Shown here piece after piece: positions 14,057-26,275 of a DNA stretch of 64,000 nt. The translations under genes and the position numbers were made by a program. The notes beneath the pieces were generated by a model. That model was given only the letters and a program-made list of their open reading frames with translations. It was not told the DNA's origin and did not search any database. The DNA is from Lingula anatina (Eukaryota > Brachiopoda > Lingulata > Lingulida > Lingulidae), in NCBI RefSeq assembly GCF_001039355.2, contig NW_019773514.1, positions 1,422,753 through 1,486,752 on the forward strand, in the 5' to 3' direction. How positions within the stretch are numbered: the stretch's first letter is position 1; the number at the start of each line of letters is the position of its first letter.

Positions 14057-14167
14057 GAGTTACAAGGCATATAAATTGCATATCAGCTGTCTTTACATTG
14101 CATTTTGCATCAACTTCAATCTGGGTGTCATCTAAATCAGATCCTGCTGTAATACAATTATAAAACT
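10448..14167. other. Intergenic; ankyrin-gene upstream side
   Basis: Just above 10,447 should lie the 5' UTR and promoter of the ankyrin gene; no TATA box is evident. The remainder is AT-rich with no recognisable exon. It carries an (AAT)n microsatellite at about 14,010-14,056. ORFs at 10002-10271, 10822-11019 and 12954-13256 show no domain or splice context. Confidence 0.45.
14010..14056. repeat. (AAT)n microsatellite
   Basis: About fifteen consecutive ATA/AAT units. An ORF of poly-isoleucine at 13981-14163 is a product of this repeat, not a gene. Confidence 0.95.
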
Positions 14168-14173
14168 TTATTA
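14168..14173 (-). terminator. Candidate poly(A) signal of the VPS9-domain gene
   Basis: 'tttatt' on the plus strand reads AATAAA on the minus strand, about 500 bp beyond the stop codon at 14678. Other AATAAA-like words exist in the A-rich 3' region, so the choice is tentative. Confidence 0.3.
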
Positions 14174-14677
14174 TGCCCTATTACACCAATAGTAATTACT
14201 AACAGTAAATTTCTCCTTATTGTTTGATTGTGGCCTAGCCATACTTGAGATCACAGTGTAGGTTTGTTTATTATAAACACGGCACACAGAAACACTTTAA
14301 AATAACAGTGTACAAACTCTTCACAAGTGTGAAGAAATTGAAGGATGTTGCTCACCAAATACAAAAATATATTCACAATGAAACAATCAAATAACATGAA
14401 AATCAATTATCAATCACTGAAAAAAAGGACAGCTATCAACAGAATTCAAAAATGACAAAATCACAAAATTATTGCATTAACCATAGTTTTCTGAGTACAA
14501 CATTTAATTTAGAACATGCATTAAATTATTGCTTTCATAACTCTTCACAGTATATCTAAATGGATGCCCCCATCAGAAAAAATTCATTGTAAGTAAGTAA
14601 CGTTCCTTATTCACTTACAAGTTTTGATTTTAAAGAAAGAAAGGGTTATACTGCCTGTATAATACTGCCTGTTTTTG

Positions 14678-17600
14678 CTACATTCTTGTCTGAAATGCAA
14701 ATACTTGGTTGCCAGCCTGATTCTTCTTTTTCATCAATTCTCCAAATATAATCTGAAATGCCACATGGAACTGGACCAGTGAGTATCCATGTGCACCATT
14801 CTCTAGAAATGGAGGTATGATTTCAGACAACAGCACAACAGTAGGATAGAGGGCGCTGACTGTGGCAGGATCACAGTAGAGGAGTGCAAGAGTAAGCACT
14901 GTCACCATGTCATCCGCACACATGCTGACATTACCTTCGTTCCTCCTTGCCCTGATTCGGGACACCTGTGAATTTATCAGGCGCAGGCAACATGTCAGCT
15001 GCTGCAGTTTTGCAAGCGGGGTTTTTTCATCCAGAACCTTCCCAATGCTTTCAATAACTGGCTGAAAGACCTGACAGAAAGTTTTGTCTGCTGGTGCCTC
15101 ATCTTTGACCTGGCATCTTAATTTGACAGCACAGTCAAAATCACCGTCACGGTGTTGACTAATATCACAGCTAGATGATGTCTCTAAACCGAAACTATTC
15201 AGGGTACTTAAAATAGTATTTCTCCATGTTTCTTCGCCGGATGTGACACTGCCGCTGTCAACACTGAAAGTGTCAAGGTTTTCATCCTCTGGCTTTGAAT
15301 TTGATGGAGACAGCACAGGTTTCTGATGAGGATCATTAGAAAGAATGGCCGGAGACGATCTTCTGGTCACTGATGCTGGATCTCCTCCAAGATCCAAGGT
15401 AGCATGTCCAGCACACAGCTTGGGTTCTGAGTTGCGCAGCTGAACAGAGCCCCCCACATTCTCATCACTAACACCATTTTCTCCCAATTCTCCATGTAAA
15501 CGTTGGTCATCTTCTTCGGTACTACTGATCAACTTTATCATAATATCTTCCAGATCAAACCCTTGCTCTGGCAGTCTTACTGGTTGTCTGTCATCAAACA
15601 CATACACCTGCCCTTTGCTTCGTCTCATTGTCTTTGTATGGCTGTCCCTTCTATATGGTATGACATGCTCTGGCTCAGCTGAGGGTGTGTCCTTTGTTGA
15701 ATCTGAGGGGAACTTTTCAGAAACTGCTTGTTGGGATATTTCCTGTTCTTTCACAGAATGAACTTTGATGTTGACAGCTGTGTCAACATTACTGGTTTCT
15801 TCTGGCTTCCATTCTTCTTTCAGACTATGTTTGGGTGGGGTACCTGCACATTCCTGGTGTATCTCCACAACACTGTGCACAGCTGACTGACTGGGGAAAG
15901 CCACAGGCTGAACACTGTCACTGACATTTGGCCCCATGGGTGTACAAAATGTAGACATGCTACCTGAATCTTGCTCTGTACCCTGAGATAGGACAGCGCT
16001 TATTTTGTCTGAAGAAGTTTCACTGACAGCCATTCTCATGTCTCCAGAGGCCCATACTGTGGGAGTAGATTCACCAATGGCACCCTTGTCTGTGCTCACA
16101 CAAATTCCTCCGTTAAAAGATCCAGTTTTTACGGCAATGGGTTCATCGGAGGTCTCATTGGCATCAGAAAGCACAGCTGTGTCAGAGACCCCAGGTAGGT
16201 TACTGGTTTCAGAAATATAGAGGGGGCCACTGGTTTCTGTGGTGACAACATCAGTGTCTGTCTCCAGACCTGAGTCCTGCTGCTGAAGAGTGAAATGAGC
16301 CTGGTCAGTGTCTTTCATTTCCTGATCAGCATGGTCAGTCACTGGCTGGTCAGTTTCACTTTGGTCACAGTGGTCAGTTGTTGGCACATCCTGGTCAGTA
16401 CCCTCAGTGTTGCCAATGGGTGCTTCAACCATATCAGGGCTGGCATTTTCTTCATCTTCTGTAAATAACAAAAGTAAGCTTTCTTTAGTTATTCTATATG
16501 CCTCCATGAATAACAGCACAATTAAAAGGACCCATTACCTCCTGAATATTAATTGATCTATCCCCCCCCCACAGAGAAAACAAATTGAAGAGAAGAGCCA
16601 TATCAAATTACCTGCTATTGATTGATTTAAATTCATATAAAATTCATTTTCAAATCCAGAATCCTAAAAATTTTGAAATTTTAAAAATCCTTTGAGGAGT
16701 TTAAAAAGTACATTCTAATTCTAAGTCATGAGTCATAAAAGTGCTTTCTAAAGTTAATTGCAGTTGCACATGTTATACGTATGTTTCGCAAACATTTGAA
16801 GGTTAACATGGTAATATATTTTACATTTTGGAATTCTAAAGCTTAATATCTAATGTAAGATTTCATAAGCCAATGCTGCCCAACACTGTCACTCAATTGT
16901 TTGTTGGAATATCATTACCTAGATTAAGTACATTTTACCTGCCAAACAAGTAAATTAAAACCTAATAGTATACATGGCACACTTATAATATAGTTACAGA
17001 GCTGAGTCAAGTCACACTTCCACAAATTCAAGAGCTAGTGTTATGATGTGTAGTTTAAGTTTCCTTTCAAGATCTCTAATTTCATGGGTCAATAAAAAAT
17101 TACCTCCACCCTCTCTTACTTAGTGGTACTCAATGACAAAGAATGTCAGACTTTATTTCAGCATTGTTGGGGCTCAAACTGACACCAAACTTCAAGATCT
17201 AGTGAAAACAAGATAAGTAGTTATCACAGAGTCCCTTTTATTTCTGCCTCTTGAAAACAGTTTCCTGGTGTGGCGCATAGGAAGGAAATAACTACAGTCA
17301 TATAATTTACTGTAATTTATTTAAGGCTCAGGACAGAATATGCACTACCTAGTATTTCTTCAGTCTTAATGGTAGCATTTAATGTCAAAGCACATTAAAA
17401 ATAGGCCACAAAACTCTTTCCCTTTATATATAAAAATCATTAGGCCAAATAAGGTATCTGCATCACTATTTACCAGTGCTGTCTGGCATTTAATTATCTT
17501 ATGCTTATCATCTATGGGAAAACTTTTTATCAAAATTCCCCTCATAAGAAACATGTTCAACTTATTACAAAGATTCATCAAAGCTGAAAAATGGAGAAGG

Positions 17601-20600
17601 GGTTAATTTCCTTTTTTTGACTGATACTACTATGAAAGATAGCTACTTCCTGCAAGTCCTCATGCACACCCCCCACCCACCCACCCACCCACCCACCCAC
17701 CGCATCCCTAATAAAATCCAAATGGTGGTCCTATGGGTTGGTTATCTACATTGGAGATAATGATGTGAATGGTTTTGATATTTAAACCGTCATAGAGAGA
17801 ACATATTTTGGTACAGATTGATAAGATTTTATGCAGAACTGGTGGCTAACATTTTCGAATGCTGGTGCTTAATTCCAAGATATATCAAAAATGGAATTTA
17901 CTTCCTTCAATTTTTAAATGGAACTGAAAGTGAAACAATAACTTATTGAAACCTAAAGTATGCAGGGATTACCATTATTTTCTTTAATAGTGGATTTTGG
18001 AAATGAAAACAAAAAATATATGCAAAATAAATTAACTAAATAAAATAACAAGAAGTAGTGAACAATACAAAAACCGCAATACCTGTTGTTTTCATCAAGT
18101 ATGTACAAACCTAACTTTTGCAAATAATTATGAATCAAAGTAGGTGGGGGCAAACTTCCACTGTGAGCAGAGTTAAGCCAAGATGTGATAATCCCATTAA
18201 ACAACCCTATCAGACAAAACCTGTATGTACACAGTATGACATATCAGCTCTGTATTCATCAGACAAAATGCTGATAAAGTTTCATTAAGTCATGCATGTT
18301 ACATAACATCAAGGAACAAGGAAATAAAAGAGACAGATAACTACTTTGTTTAATTTGAGAGGTATGTTGCCTGGAAGAGGCATAAGTGCCCTTTTCTCAA
18401 GCTTCTCAACATCTTTCCTCCAAAATACTGTCATGTCATGATTTAATTATAACTAAGTGACACACTTTTTGCTAAACTGATATATGTTCAAATTTATCTG
18501 ACCAGATATGTGCGTATAAATCTTTAAAATTTTAATCTAGCTGATTTGATTTTAAACAAGACTTCATGAGTACATAATTTAAAAATAGTTTCTTCTCACA
18601 CCAGAGACACCAACTTTTAAATCTCAAAATTAGAAAAAAATTTAAATAAAATTAATCAGAGCTATCTGAGAAGGATCCTTCCCATTTCTTAACATTTTTT
18701 CATGTCTTACGTATCTGTTAAAAATATAAGACTAATTAATGATGTGTACAAAATGTTTTTAATCTCTGGAAGAGATGTTGCAGATCACTTGTACATACAT
18801 GTGCACTTGAGTTGTTCTCTTCGACTCCATTCCCATACCAAGATTGATCTATCAGGATTGGCCCATCTCTGAGGGGTTTCTTGCTAAATTGCATTCAGCT
18901 TCAGCGGCTCTGATGTCTAGGACACCTACTGCAGCTGTTAGGGGTAATAAGCAATACTTAAGCAGCTTCAGTAGATATCCCAGACACCTAAGCCACTTAA
19001 GTTAAATGCAATTTAATGAGAAACCCCTCAGAGATGGGTCGTTCCCGCTAGATCGATCCAGGTATGGGAAAGGGGTTTTTGATACAAACCTTCCTCCTCC
19101 AAGAATCCACTCTCCTTCCTATGTTGATTCTGCAGCAAATCTAGCAGCCAGGGTTCTTGGACCTCCAGTTCACCATATGTCAGGCTTCCTAGGTTAAGTT
19201 CTAGCATGGTGCAGGTGTCCCTGTAGCAGAACTGGTACAAGTCCACCAGTGTAGGGAGAACAAATTCATAGAAGTGGGTCTCATAGCACAGCCACAGCTT
19301 GTTGTAGATGCTCTCACTGCAGTATCCCAAGGCATCTTGCAAGTCTGGATAAATATAACATACCAAAAATATTATGAAGTAAGGAAAAGAGTCAACAGTG
19401 CTTGGTACGTCAAAGAGAACTGGTGGAACTCTCTGAAGAAAAGTGACTTAAGTATCTCTATCTCATGAGTTCAAAAGCTGAAACAAAAGTGTTTAGAAAA
19501 ACCAACCAACACACCATTTTCTCTAAATTTGTCGACCTTTCATATAAAATTATTTAACTTTAAAAAGAAGCTATGAAAAATTAGAAAAAAAAAATGTACA
19601 TAGATTTTACAAGAGGAAGATAATAGCAGCTTTTGAGAATCTAAAGTGTGAAATATTAGAAAAAAGAAGTTGCCAAGCTTCTTGTTCTCTCTTAATGTCT
19701 GGCACATGACATGTGTATATGTGCATGTCTACGTGACAAACTAACGGGTCACAGCCATATTAGTCTAGGTTATCTTTGGGTTCAATAAAGCATATCACTC
19801 AATTAGATAAATAGGCCAAAGTCTTTAGATATAACAAGTATTTTCAACAATATAAGGATAAACAAGAAAAAACAAGGAAATAAATAAACTAAAACCTGCC
19901 CCAATGGTTTGTACAATTTACATTTTACACTGTCATTAAAAAGATGTCACAAAAATGTATAAAAAAATGTTTATATTATAATTTAGAACTACATGACTAC
20001 TTTATAAGTCCATGTTTCATAATATCATGAAGTGAAATTAATTTTACATCTAAAAATCTCTTGATATATATGAATCTTTTACATAATCAAAGTGCACAAT
20101 ATTTACCCTCATATTTGCCATTTGATAATGTAAAATTATCATATAAAAACGTGTAACTTTTGGATGAAGCTCACTTTTATCAGAGATCCCTGTAGCAGAA
20201 CATCAGTCATTCCAAGGACAAAATGAACATTTATATTGGTACTTGTATTAGCTTTAAAAATTTCAAAGAAAAAATGCAAAACTTGGTAGTTACTTTTCCA
20301 GTCTTAAATGATTAAAAACTTGACATATCTTGACCTCCAAAACCACAGATTTCAAGCCATTAGCTACCAGGCAATTAAACCCCACACTACAGCTAGCATA
20401 CATATTAAGAAACTATGACATTTTTTACCTGCGGTCATCATTTCAAAATGCTGCTTTATGTTATCTCTGATGTGCTCAACTGCCTGCTTGGGTGTTTTTT
20501 GTTCACTCTCTGCACAGTCTATGATCACATAACTCTCTGTGTTAGTTAGGGTGGCAAGTTGGTCCTCTATAGTCTCGCACAACGCAAATGAATTCCTCAG

Positions 20601-22205
20601 GGATGCTCGGTCAGTTGTGATGGCCGGAGAATGCTGAAAGACTGACCATTCCTTATTTCTGAGCTCAACACATTGGCCGACTATACTGGAGCAGAATTCA
20701 GCGTGCCTTTGCCCTAATTTATGGTTGGGGTTGTTGACCATGTTATCCACCTTCTCACTCAGGGTCATCCATTCACTGGGAATATGGGCATTTTGTAACA
20801 CATCCGTGGCCCTACGAGTGCTCCCTCTTAACACTTCCAACCCTGTTGATTCTGCATTATTTTTTAAGTCTTCAATGGCCATTCTTATTGCCTCTTTAAC
20901 ACTGAGTGCTAGGACTTTTCTTTCCATTAGCTTTTCACACTTCTTCCTTTGGTCATTGGCCCGTCTGTCCAGCGCCAGGAAGATGTCACAAAGGGGGATG
21001 AGGGTTTTAGACTTAGCTTTAGACCCTTTGGAACGCCGACTGCGTAGCGATTCTATCCAGGATTTTTGCTTGGTCAGCTAGAATTTAAAATTGAAATTGA
21101 TATCTTCTGCTTTTAAATGTTATAGTATCTTATCACAAAGCTCCCATCTTAATTCATTTAATGTATATTTTCAGTGCAGTTAAATAGCCATTCTATCAAC
21201 AGTGAACTGTTATTATCATATACTTTTAAAGGTACTAGTATTTATCTCAGAATATAAATGAGGTCATTAAAAAAGGTTACCTGTTTTTCGCCTTGCCTTA
21301 TGTTTTCCCTTGTCTTTAAAAGTGACTCTTTGATATTGTGTGCTTCATTTCTCTCACATCGCCGCCTTTCCAGTTCTTCTGGAGAGGCACTTCCAGATTT
21401 TGCCTCTTCAACCAGATTCTGTGTAAAATCCAAGTCAGTTTCAGCCTCTCTAATATCTCTGTCTAAATCACTGAGCAGCGTTTTCAAAACTACATCAGAT
21501 GGTGTACCACTATTCCCCTCTTGCCATACTTGTAAGATCTGTGAACGTTGATTCTTTTTTGTTTTCCTTATTCTCGCAATATCTTCATTTCTAACGTTTA
21601 TTTTTTCATCCATCTTTGCAATTTTTTCCTCCTGTTCTTTGTAGGCAACTTCCAACAAACCCAAATCATCTCTGGTGAGCTTGATAGCTGGGAATATATA
21701 GCAGTGTAAAAGTCTGAGCAGCATGCCATGAAATTGAGCGTCAGTGATGCTTTTTACTTTGTACTTCTCTAACATCTCCAGTGCATAGTCAAACAACTCA
21801 TCCAGGTCAGAGTTAAAGTCATAGCATTCTCCTTGACTAAACAGAGTCCTACTCAGACGTGTGGTAGTACTATTAGACTGTAGGCTATCTACCAACTCCT
21901 CCTTTACCCCATATGTCCCTACACACCTCTTAGTGAAGGACTTTTGTTTTCTGTTAATGTTCCAAATGGGTTCAGTGCTCCACTGAATACAACGACGATT
22001 ACAGTCAATAGTAACGGAGTCCAGGATCAGTACTTTAAACCAAACAGCTGGCTCTATCATAACACTCTCAGTTTCATGGTCCAGGGAATCTAATGGAGAG
22101 GTGTTGCCTATCACTGGGATGCAGCCGTGGCGAAGGGTGACATCAGGTACTACGCGGGTATGCTCTCCATCTTTTACATTCACCAAATACACATACATGA
22201 TTACT
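14678..22205 (-). CDS. VPS9-domain protein (putative Rab5-family GEF), 1,200 aa
   Basis: Four coding exons: 21281-22205 (ATG at 22198), 20429-21077, 19090-19344 and 14678-16458. Phases 0, 1 and 1 match at every junction, giving 1,200 codons plus stop. Residues about 1080-1180 fit the VPS9 fold: KTPLAKLQQL, then CADDMVTVLTLALLYCDP, then FLENGAHGYSLVQFHVAF. This retains the Asp of the ADD motif and the Tyr of the GY motif, the pair that contacts Rab5 in Rabex-5-type exchange factors. Residues about 185-305 are coiled coil. The middle (about 608-1050) is low-complexity Ser/Thr/Glu-rich and probably disordered. The N-terminal ~180 residues are beta-rich and not recognised. No RIN-type SH2, alsin repeats or ankyrin repeats are seen, so subfamily is open; VPS9D1-like is possible. 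A non-coding first exon may end at 22672 (donor GTAAGT). Confidence 0.8.
17667..17701. repeat. (CCCA)n microsatellite in a VPS9-gene intron
   Basis: Eight or so perfect CCCA units in the last intron of the VPS9-domain gene. Confidence 0.9.
18830..19070. mobile_element. MITE with ~66-bp inverted arms, next to a splice donor
   Basis: The left arm 18830-18895 (from 'ttcccatacc' to 'aaattgcatt') pairs with the right arm 19005-19070 as an imperfect inverted repeat, including the perfect core 'cccatctctgaggggtttct'. The total is 241 bp with no ORF. It lies wholly inside the last intron of the VPS9-domain gene and its right edge is only about 18 bp from the donor of exon 19090-19344. A relative lies at 44,171-44,363. 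Confidence 0.8.
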
Positions 22206-23794
22206 CTGGAAAAGAGGTAAGTAAAGGAATGAAGGACCTGATTAAATTAAGTCAAGTGCACATATTATATGTTCTTTTTAAATCATTTTCATGTATCTTT
22301 TTTATTCAATGGCCACTTCATTAAATAGATGAAAAAATAAGTCAATAATATATCATTTAGACAATAAAGAAACAACGATTTTCGTTTGCACGTACAGATT
22401 ATGAAGTCTCTTCTCCATGCAAAAAGAAGTAAGCTAACTACATGTATAGTAATCATAATACCTTCTATCTATCTAAAGGCATATCTGTGAATATCTTGTG
22501 AGAAATCAATTTGTCGCCCTGGTAGAGGGTACCCTTTCGTTACCTGTCAATATTACTTTTCAAAAGTTTCACAAATGCAAAAGTTCAAAACTTACAAAGT
22601 AACTTTCGTTACTGAACTTTGCGGGGGCACCACAGAAAAGTTTTAGATCTAAATGTTCTTGCATTACTTACGTTGTATGCCCAACTTCATTGGCGCAGTC
22701 TTATCAGTTAAGTTCCGTTGCTCTTACTCCGTCGTTTTCATCTCTCCTCTGTTTGTCTGAGTCACACCATCACTCATTATCAGTCATTCATCTACCTGAC
22801 CCGACCTCTAAGAAACTTCCTGCATTGTCTGATCGCTTAAATCGTTGTAAAATATGCCTTCAAAACAAATTAATAAGGTAACTATGTCTACAGACTGTAG
22901 CTTTATCACACAATTTCAATTGTTTCATGTCTTTCTCTTTGGTAGACAATTCAATTTTAATTTCAATTAAAATTTTATCATTATTTTGGTGTAAGGGATA
23001 CCGCAACGCATGCGCATTAGTTGTTACATTATTTCCGGTAATTTTCGTGGTTGCTGTTGAATGGTTGACTGGCCTGTGTTGTCATTTAATGAGATAACAT
23101 CACACTTGCCACCATTTAGTGGTGTTTGGATTGTTACTTTGATGTGTAAGTAGTGACCGAATGTCAATTTAATGCCGAAAAAAACACGGCAAGTTTGTTA
23201 TGTTTGACAAGTGAACAATGGTTCCCAAACACCAGCATTTACAATGTATCATGTTGTTGATTTGTATATTTCCCCAACTGTAAACTGTGATAACGCACGC
23301 GCTGCTTTGACAATAAAAATCCCTCTGGAGCTTGAAGCCAGCAACAGTTTTGTTATTTTGTTCATGTCATGTACCTGTCTATGTTACATAGTGTTTTAAA
23401 TATACAGTTATCACATTTTTACTTGTTAACCTTGAATGTTAGTCACTACAGTCACTAATTTTTACTGTTACCCCTTACTTCAGATAAGTCTGTATTTCAT
23501 TTAATTATTTACTAGTAAATTGTCAAATTGACTCAGATGCATGATTTTACATACGTTACCCCAAGGTTTTCAGTTCACTTATTCCATGCACTTTAATTTA
23601 TAAAAATAAACTATGTATTTTTGTATGCTTATTAGGTTTCCCATGCTGAAACACATACAAAGATGCAGACAACATGGTCAAACTTTAAGGGTCAAGTGAA
23701 CTGAAGTAATTTTGAGCCTTCACATACCAAGGCATTTGTAGTACATTTGGACAGTTCTCAGGGGGTCACGTCTTCCTACAATCATTCAGCTATT
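22206..23794. promoter_or_regulatory. Divergent 5' region of the VPS9-domain gene and DR1
   Basis: The two genes point away from each other, with about 1.6 kb between start codons. The minus-strand gene has a candidate 5' UTR exon with donor at 22672. An ORF at 22690-22881 ends at a possible donor (AAG|GTAACT, about 22876) and may be DR1 5' UTR, but that is weak. No TATA box was identified. Confidence 0.4.
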
Positions 23795-25186
23795 ATGGCG
23801 GCAGAACACAGCAGGGATAAAGATGCTCGTGAGAAAGAAGATGATGAACTGAGCATTCCCCGAGCAGCACTCAATAAGATGATCAAGGAATTAGTTCCCA
23901 ATGTTCGTGTGTCAAATGATGCAAGAGAACTTGTTCTCAGCTGCTGCACAGAGTTTATACACTTAGTCTCATCTGAGGCAAATGACATTTGTAATAAGCA
24001 GCAGAAAAAGACTATTTCTCCAGAGCACGTGTTAGGGGGTAGGTTTTGTTGAAGAGCTTAAAGTGACAATTCTATAATCTCATGCTCATTTGATAAAATT
24101 TTGAATATAAGCATTGTTAATTATTTTTTAATTTTATTCCATTGTTGATGAAATGATTAACTACAGATTCATAACCTTAAGCACTATTGCGTTGGCATTT
24201 TTGTTTTTGTGATAATTGTGATTATAGACTGATTACCGTATGTAAAAGAATAAAAAAACTGTTAAATCACTCCAACACCTAAAGTTAAAGACTTAATGTT
24301 TTTAGAAATGGGACTGTTTTCCTTTTAAAATTGTAAGAAAAGGAAAGGGAAAAAATGTTTATTGTAACTGTAAATAGTTATTTTCTTTTGTAGCACTGGA
24401 AAGTTTAGGTTTTGGGGCATACAAAGAAGAGGCATATGCAGTATTACAGGAAGCAAAAGCTGTTGCAGCCAAAAAACGAAGACAGAGCACAAGATTAGAA
24501 AATTTAGGGATTCCTGAAGAAGAATTGCTTAGGCAGCAGCAAGAATTATTTGCCAAGGTATGAAGGATGTGGTGAAACATATGGTTCCTTTTCAGAGGGT
24601 GATGTATAAAACAAGTTTTGAAGAGGAGGGCATGTTGATGTTGAATTGTGCATATTCTGTTCACGACTCACTGGGGGTTCCCCCAAGATTTGGGGTACAT
24701 AGCATGCTCTTTGATTTGGTCACCAATTTAAAAGCAGTCCAACTACAAATATACTGTCATTCCTCAAAAATTTCACAAGCTGTCCAGCTGTCTTTGAACA
24801 TATAGGCCGTCTTTTGAGGCCAGTAGCCTCCCAAATGATAGCTGGACTGCTGTCTGGAAAAAAACTTGCCACTCATGTACTTGTAACTTGTAGTCATTTG
24901 ATTGACATTGTGAATAATTAATTAGTGAGACAGGGAGAAAGAGAGGAGAGGAATTGGTATAGTACTAAGGTATAGTACTAAGTCTAGAAAACATATTACT
25001 GATATTTTAACTTTAAATTTGTGTTCCCAGGCACGTCAAGAACAGGCTCTCTTGGAGCAGCAGGAATGGTTGGCCATGCAACAGGCAGCACAAGCAGCAG
25101 CACAACAACAACAGCAGCAGCAACAGCCACAACAATCTGTACCACAATTAAATGACAGTAATAATGACGAGGATGATTACAGTTAG
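23795..25186 (+). CDS. DR1: DR1 / NC2beta, TBP-associated transcription regulator
   Basis: Exons 23795-24038, 24394-24557 and 25031-25186 encode 187 aa (human is 176). DR1 pairs with DRAP1 through histone folds to form NC2, which binds TBP on promoter DNA and blocks TFIIA/TFIIB entry. Residues about 19-95 are the H2B-like histone fold, with the diagnostic SIPRAALNKMIKE, NVRVSNDARELVLSCCTEFI and KKTISPEHV. The second exon continues ALESLGFG and the conserved RLENLGIPEEELLRQQQELF. The third exon encodes a Gln/Ala-rich tail grown from CAG/CAA repeats and an acidic DDEDDY end, as in vertebrates. ATG 23795 matches the family start; an in-frame ATG at 23747 would add 16 residues and cannot be excluded. 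Confidence 0.97.
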
Positions 25187-26275
25187 TTTAATTCACCCAT
25201 AACAACCAGTGTTCTTAAATGAACAACGGATTTTGGTCAGGATTATCACTGTGCATTTATGCATATTCTTAATATTTTTAGTGACCAATTCCTTTTGTTT
25301 GGAGGAGGGATTCCATTTTAATAGACAGTTGGTTTACACACATTGAGACCATCCTATGTTTGAAGCAACTCTTGTTTATGAGACACGTGATTATAAGCCC
25401 ATTGTAGGACCAAATTGAATTTAGTCCTTTATCCTTCCTGTGTTATTAAAAAAATAGTTGTTAGCTGACTGTACTGCAGGCTGCAGCTAGTTCAGCAAAG
25501 GTGTATGTGCTATTTTATATTGTAGAAAGCGTTATTAATTAGGCCACCCAGAAGTAATGTATATAGAAACATATCTTCCCTATTTAAGGGAGGCCTGTAA
25601 GGGACCATCTTTATTTGAGAGTTCATATGGTTTCTGCAAATTTTTAGACAATGCACACCACCGCCAACTGCGGTTTTAAGAGGAAAACCAAGACTAATCT
25701 AGAAATCCCTTCTTTTTTGACATCTTTAAATAGTTTGACTTTCAAGGCATAGTCACAAGACTTGTACTTTGAGGCACACAGGAGATTGTGCATGGTTTAT
25801 TTAATTAGATATAATTTTATTAACACTTTCTTAGAAATCTTATTGCTGTCACTGCCCTATGGATGTTACTTTCTTGCATTCAACAGGAATTATAAGCAAG
25901 AAGTGAATGGATTTTCACAGAGAAGACTCCAGTCTGTGAAGAAGTATGCGTTGATATATAGTATCAGCCTGGTTTCATAGGGAGAAGGTTGACTGTTTTG
26001 AACAGACTTGTCATTGGTTGTATTATATTTTGAAGCTTTTATCAAGGCAGAGCTGGTGTTTTGTACTGTAACAGTCATCACATAAAATTTCTCTAACACT
26101 TGGTTGTTTGTTTGTTGTCTTATGAAAATGCTATCACATAATAACTTTTTTTCTAACAGTGGCCTAATGTGCAACATTGCATTTATTTCAACACATTTTG
26201 ATAACATCATTAATTTTCCTGGTATCAAAACATGCCCACACTGTCTTACAAATAAAGTTTGTGTACCCAACTTCA
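25187..26275 (+). other. DR1: DR1 3' untranslated region (probable)
   Basis: Non-coding sequence follows the DR1 stop. An AATAAA at 26251-26256, followed by GT-rich sequence, is a plausible polyadenylation signal, giving a 3' UTR of about 1.1 kb. ORFs inside it on either strand have no recognisable domains. Confidence 0.5.

Noticed and set aside
13981-14163. ORF with poly-isoleucine
   Set aside because: Translation of the (AAT)n microsatellite.
14678-16519. A single-exon 613-aa gene starting at 16519
   Set aside because: The first ~21 codons are intron sequence. A splice acceptor at 16459 joins in phase to exon 19090-19344, which links upstream to two further exons.
20725-21081. Plus-strand 118-aa ORF
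   Set aside because: Antisense shadow of the VPS9-domain gene exon 20429-21077.
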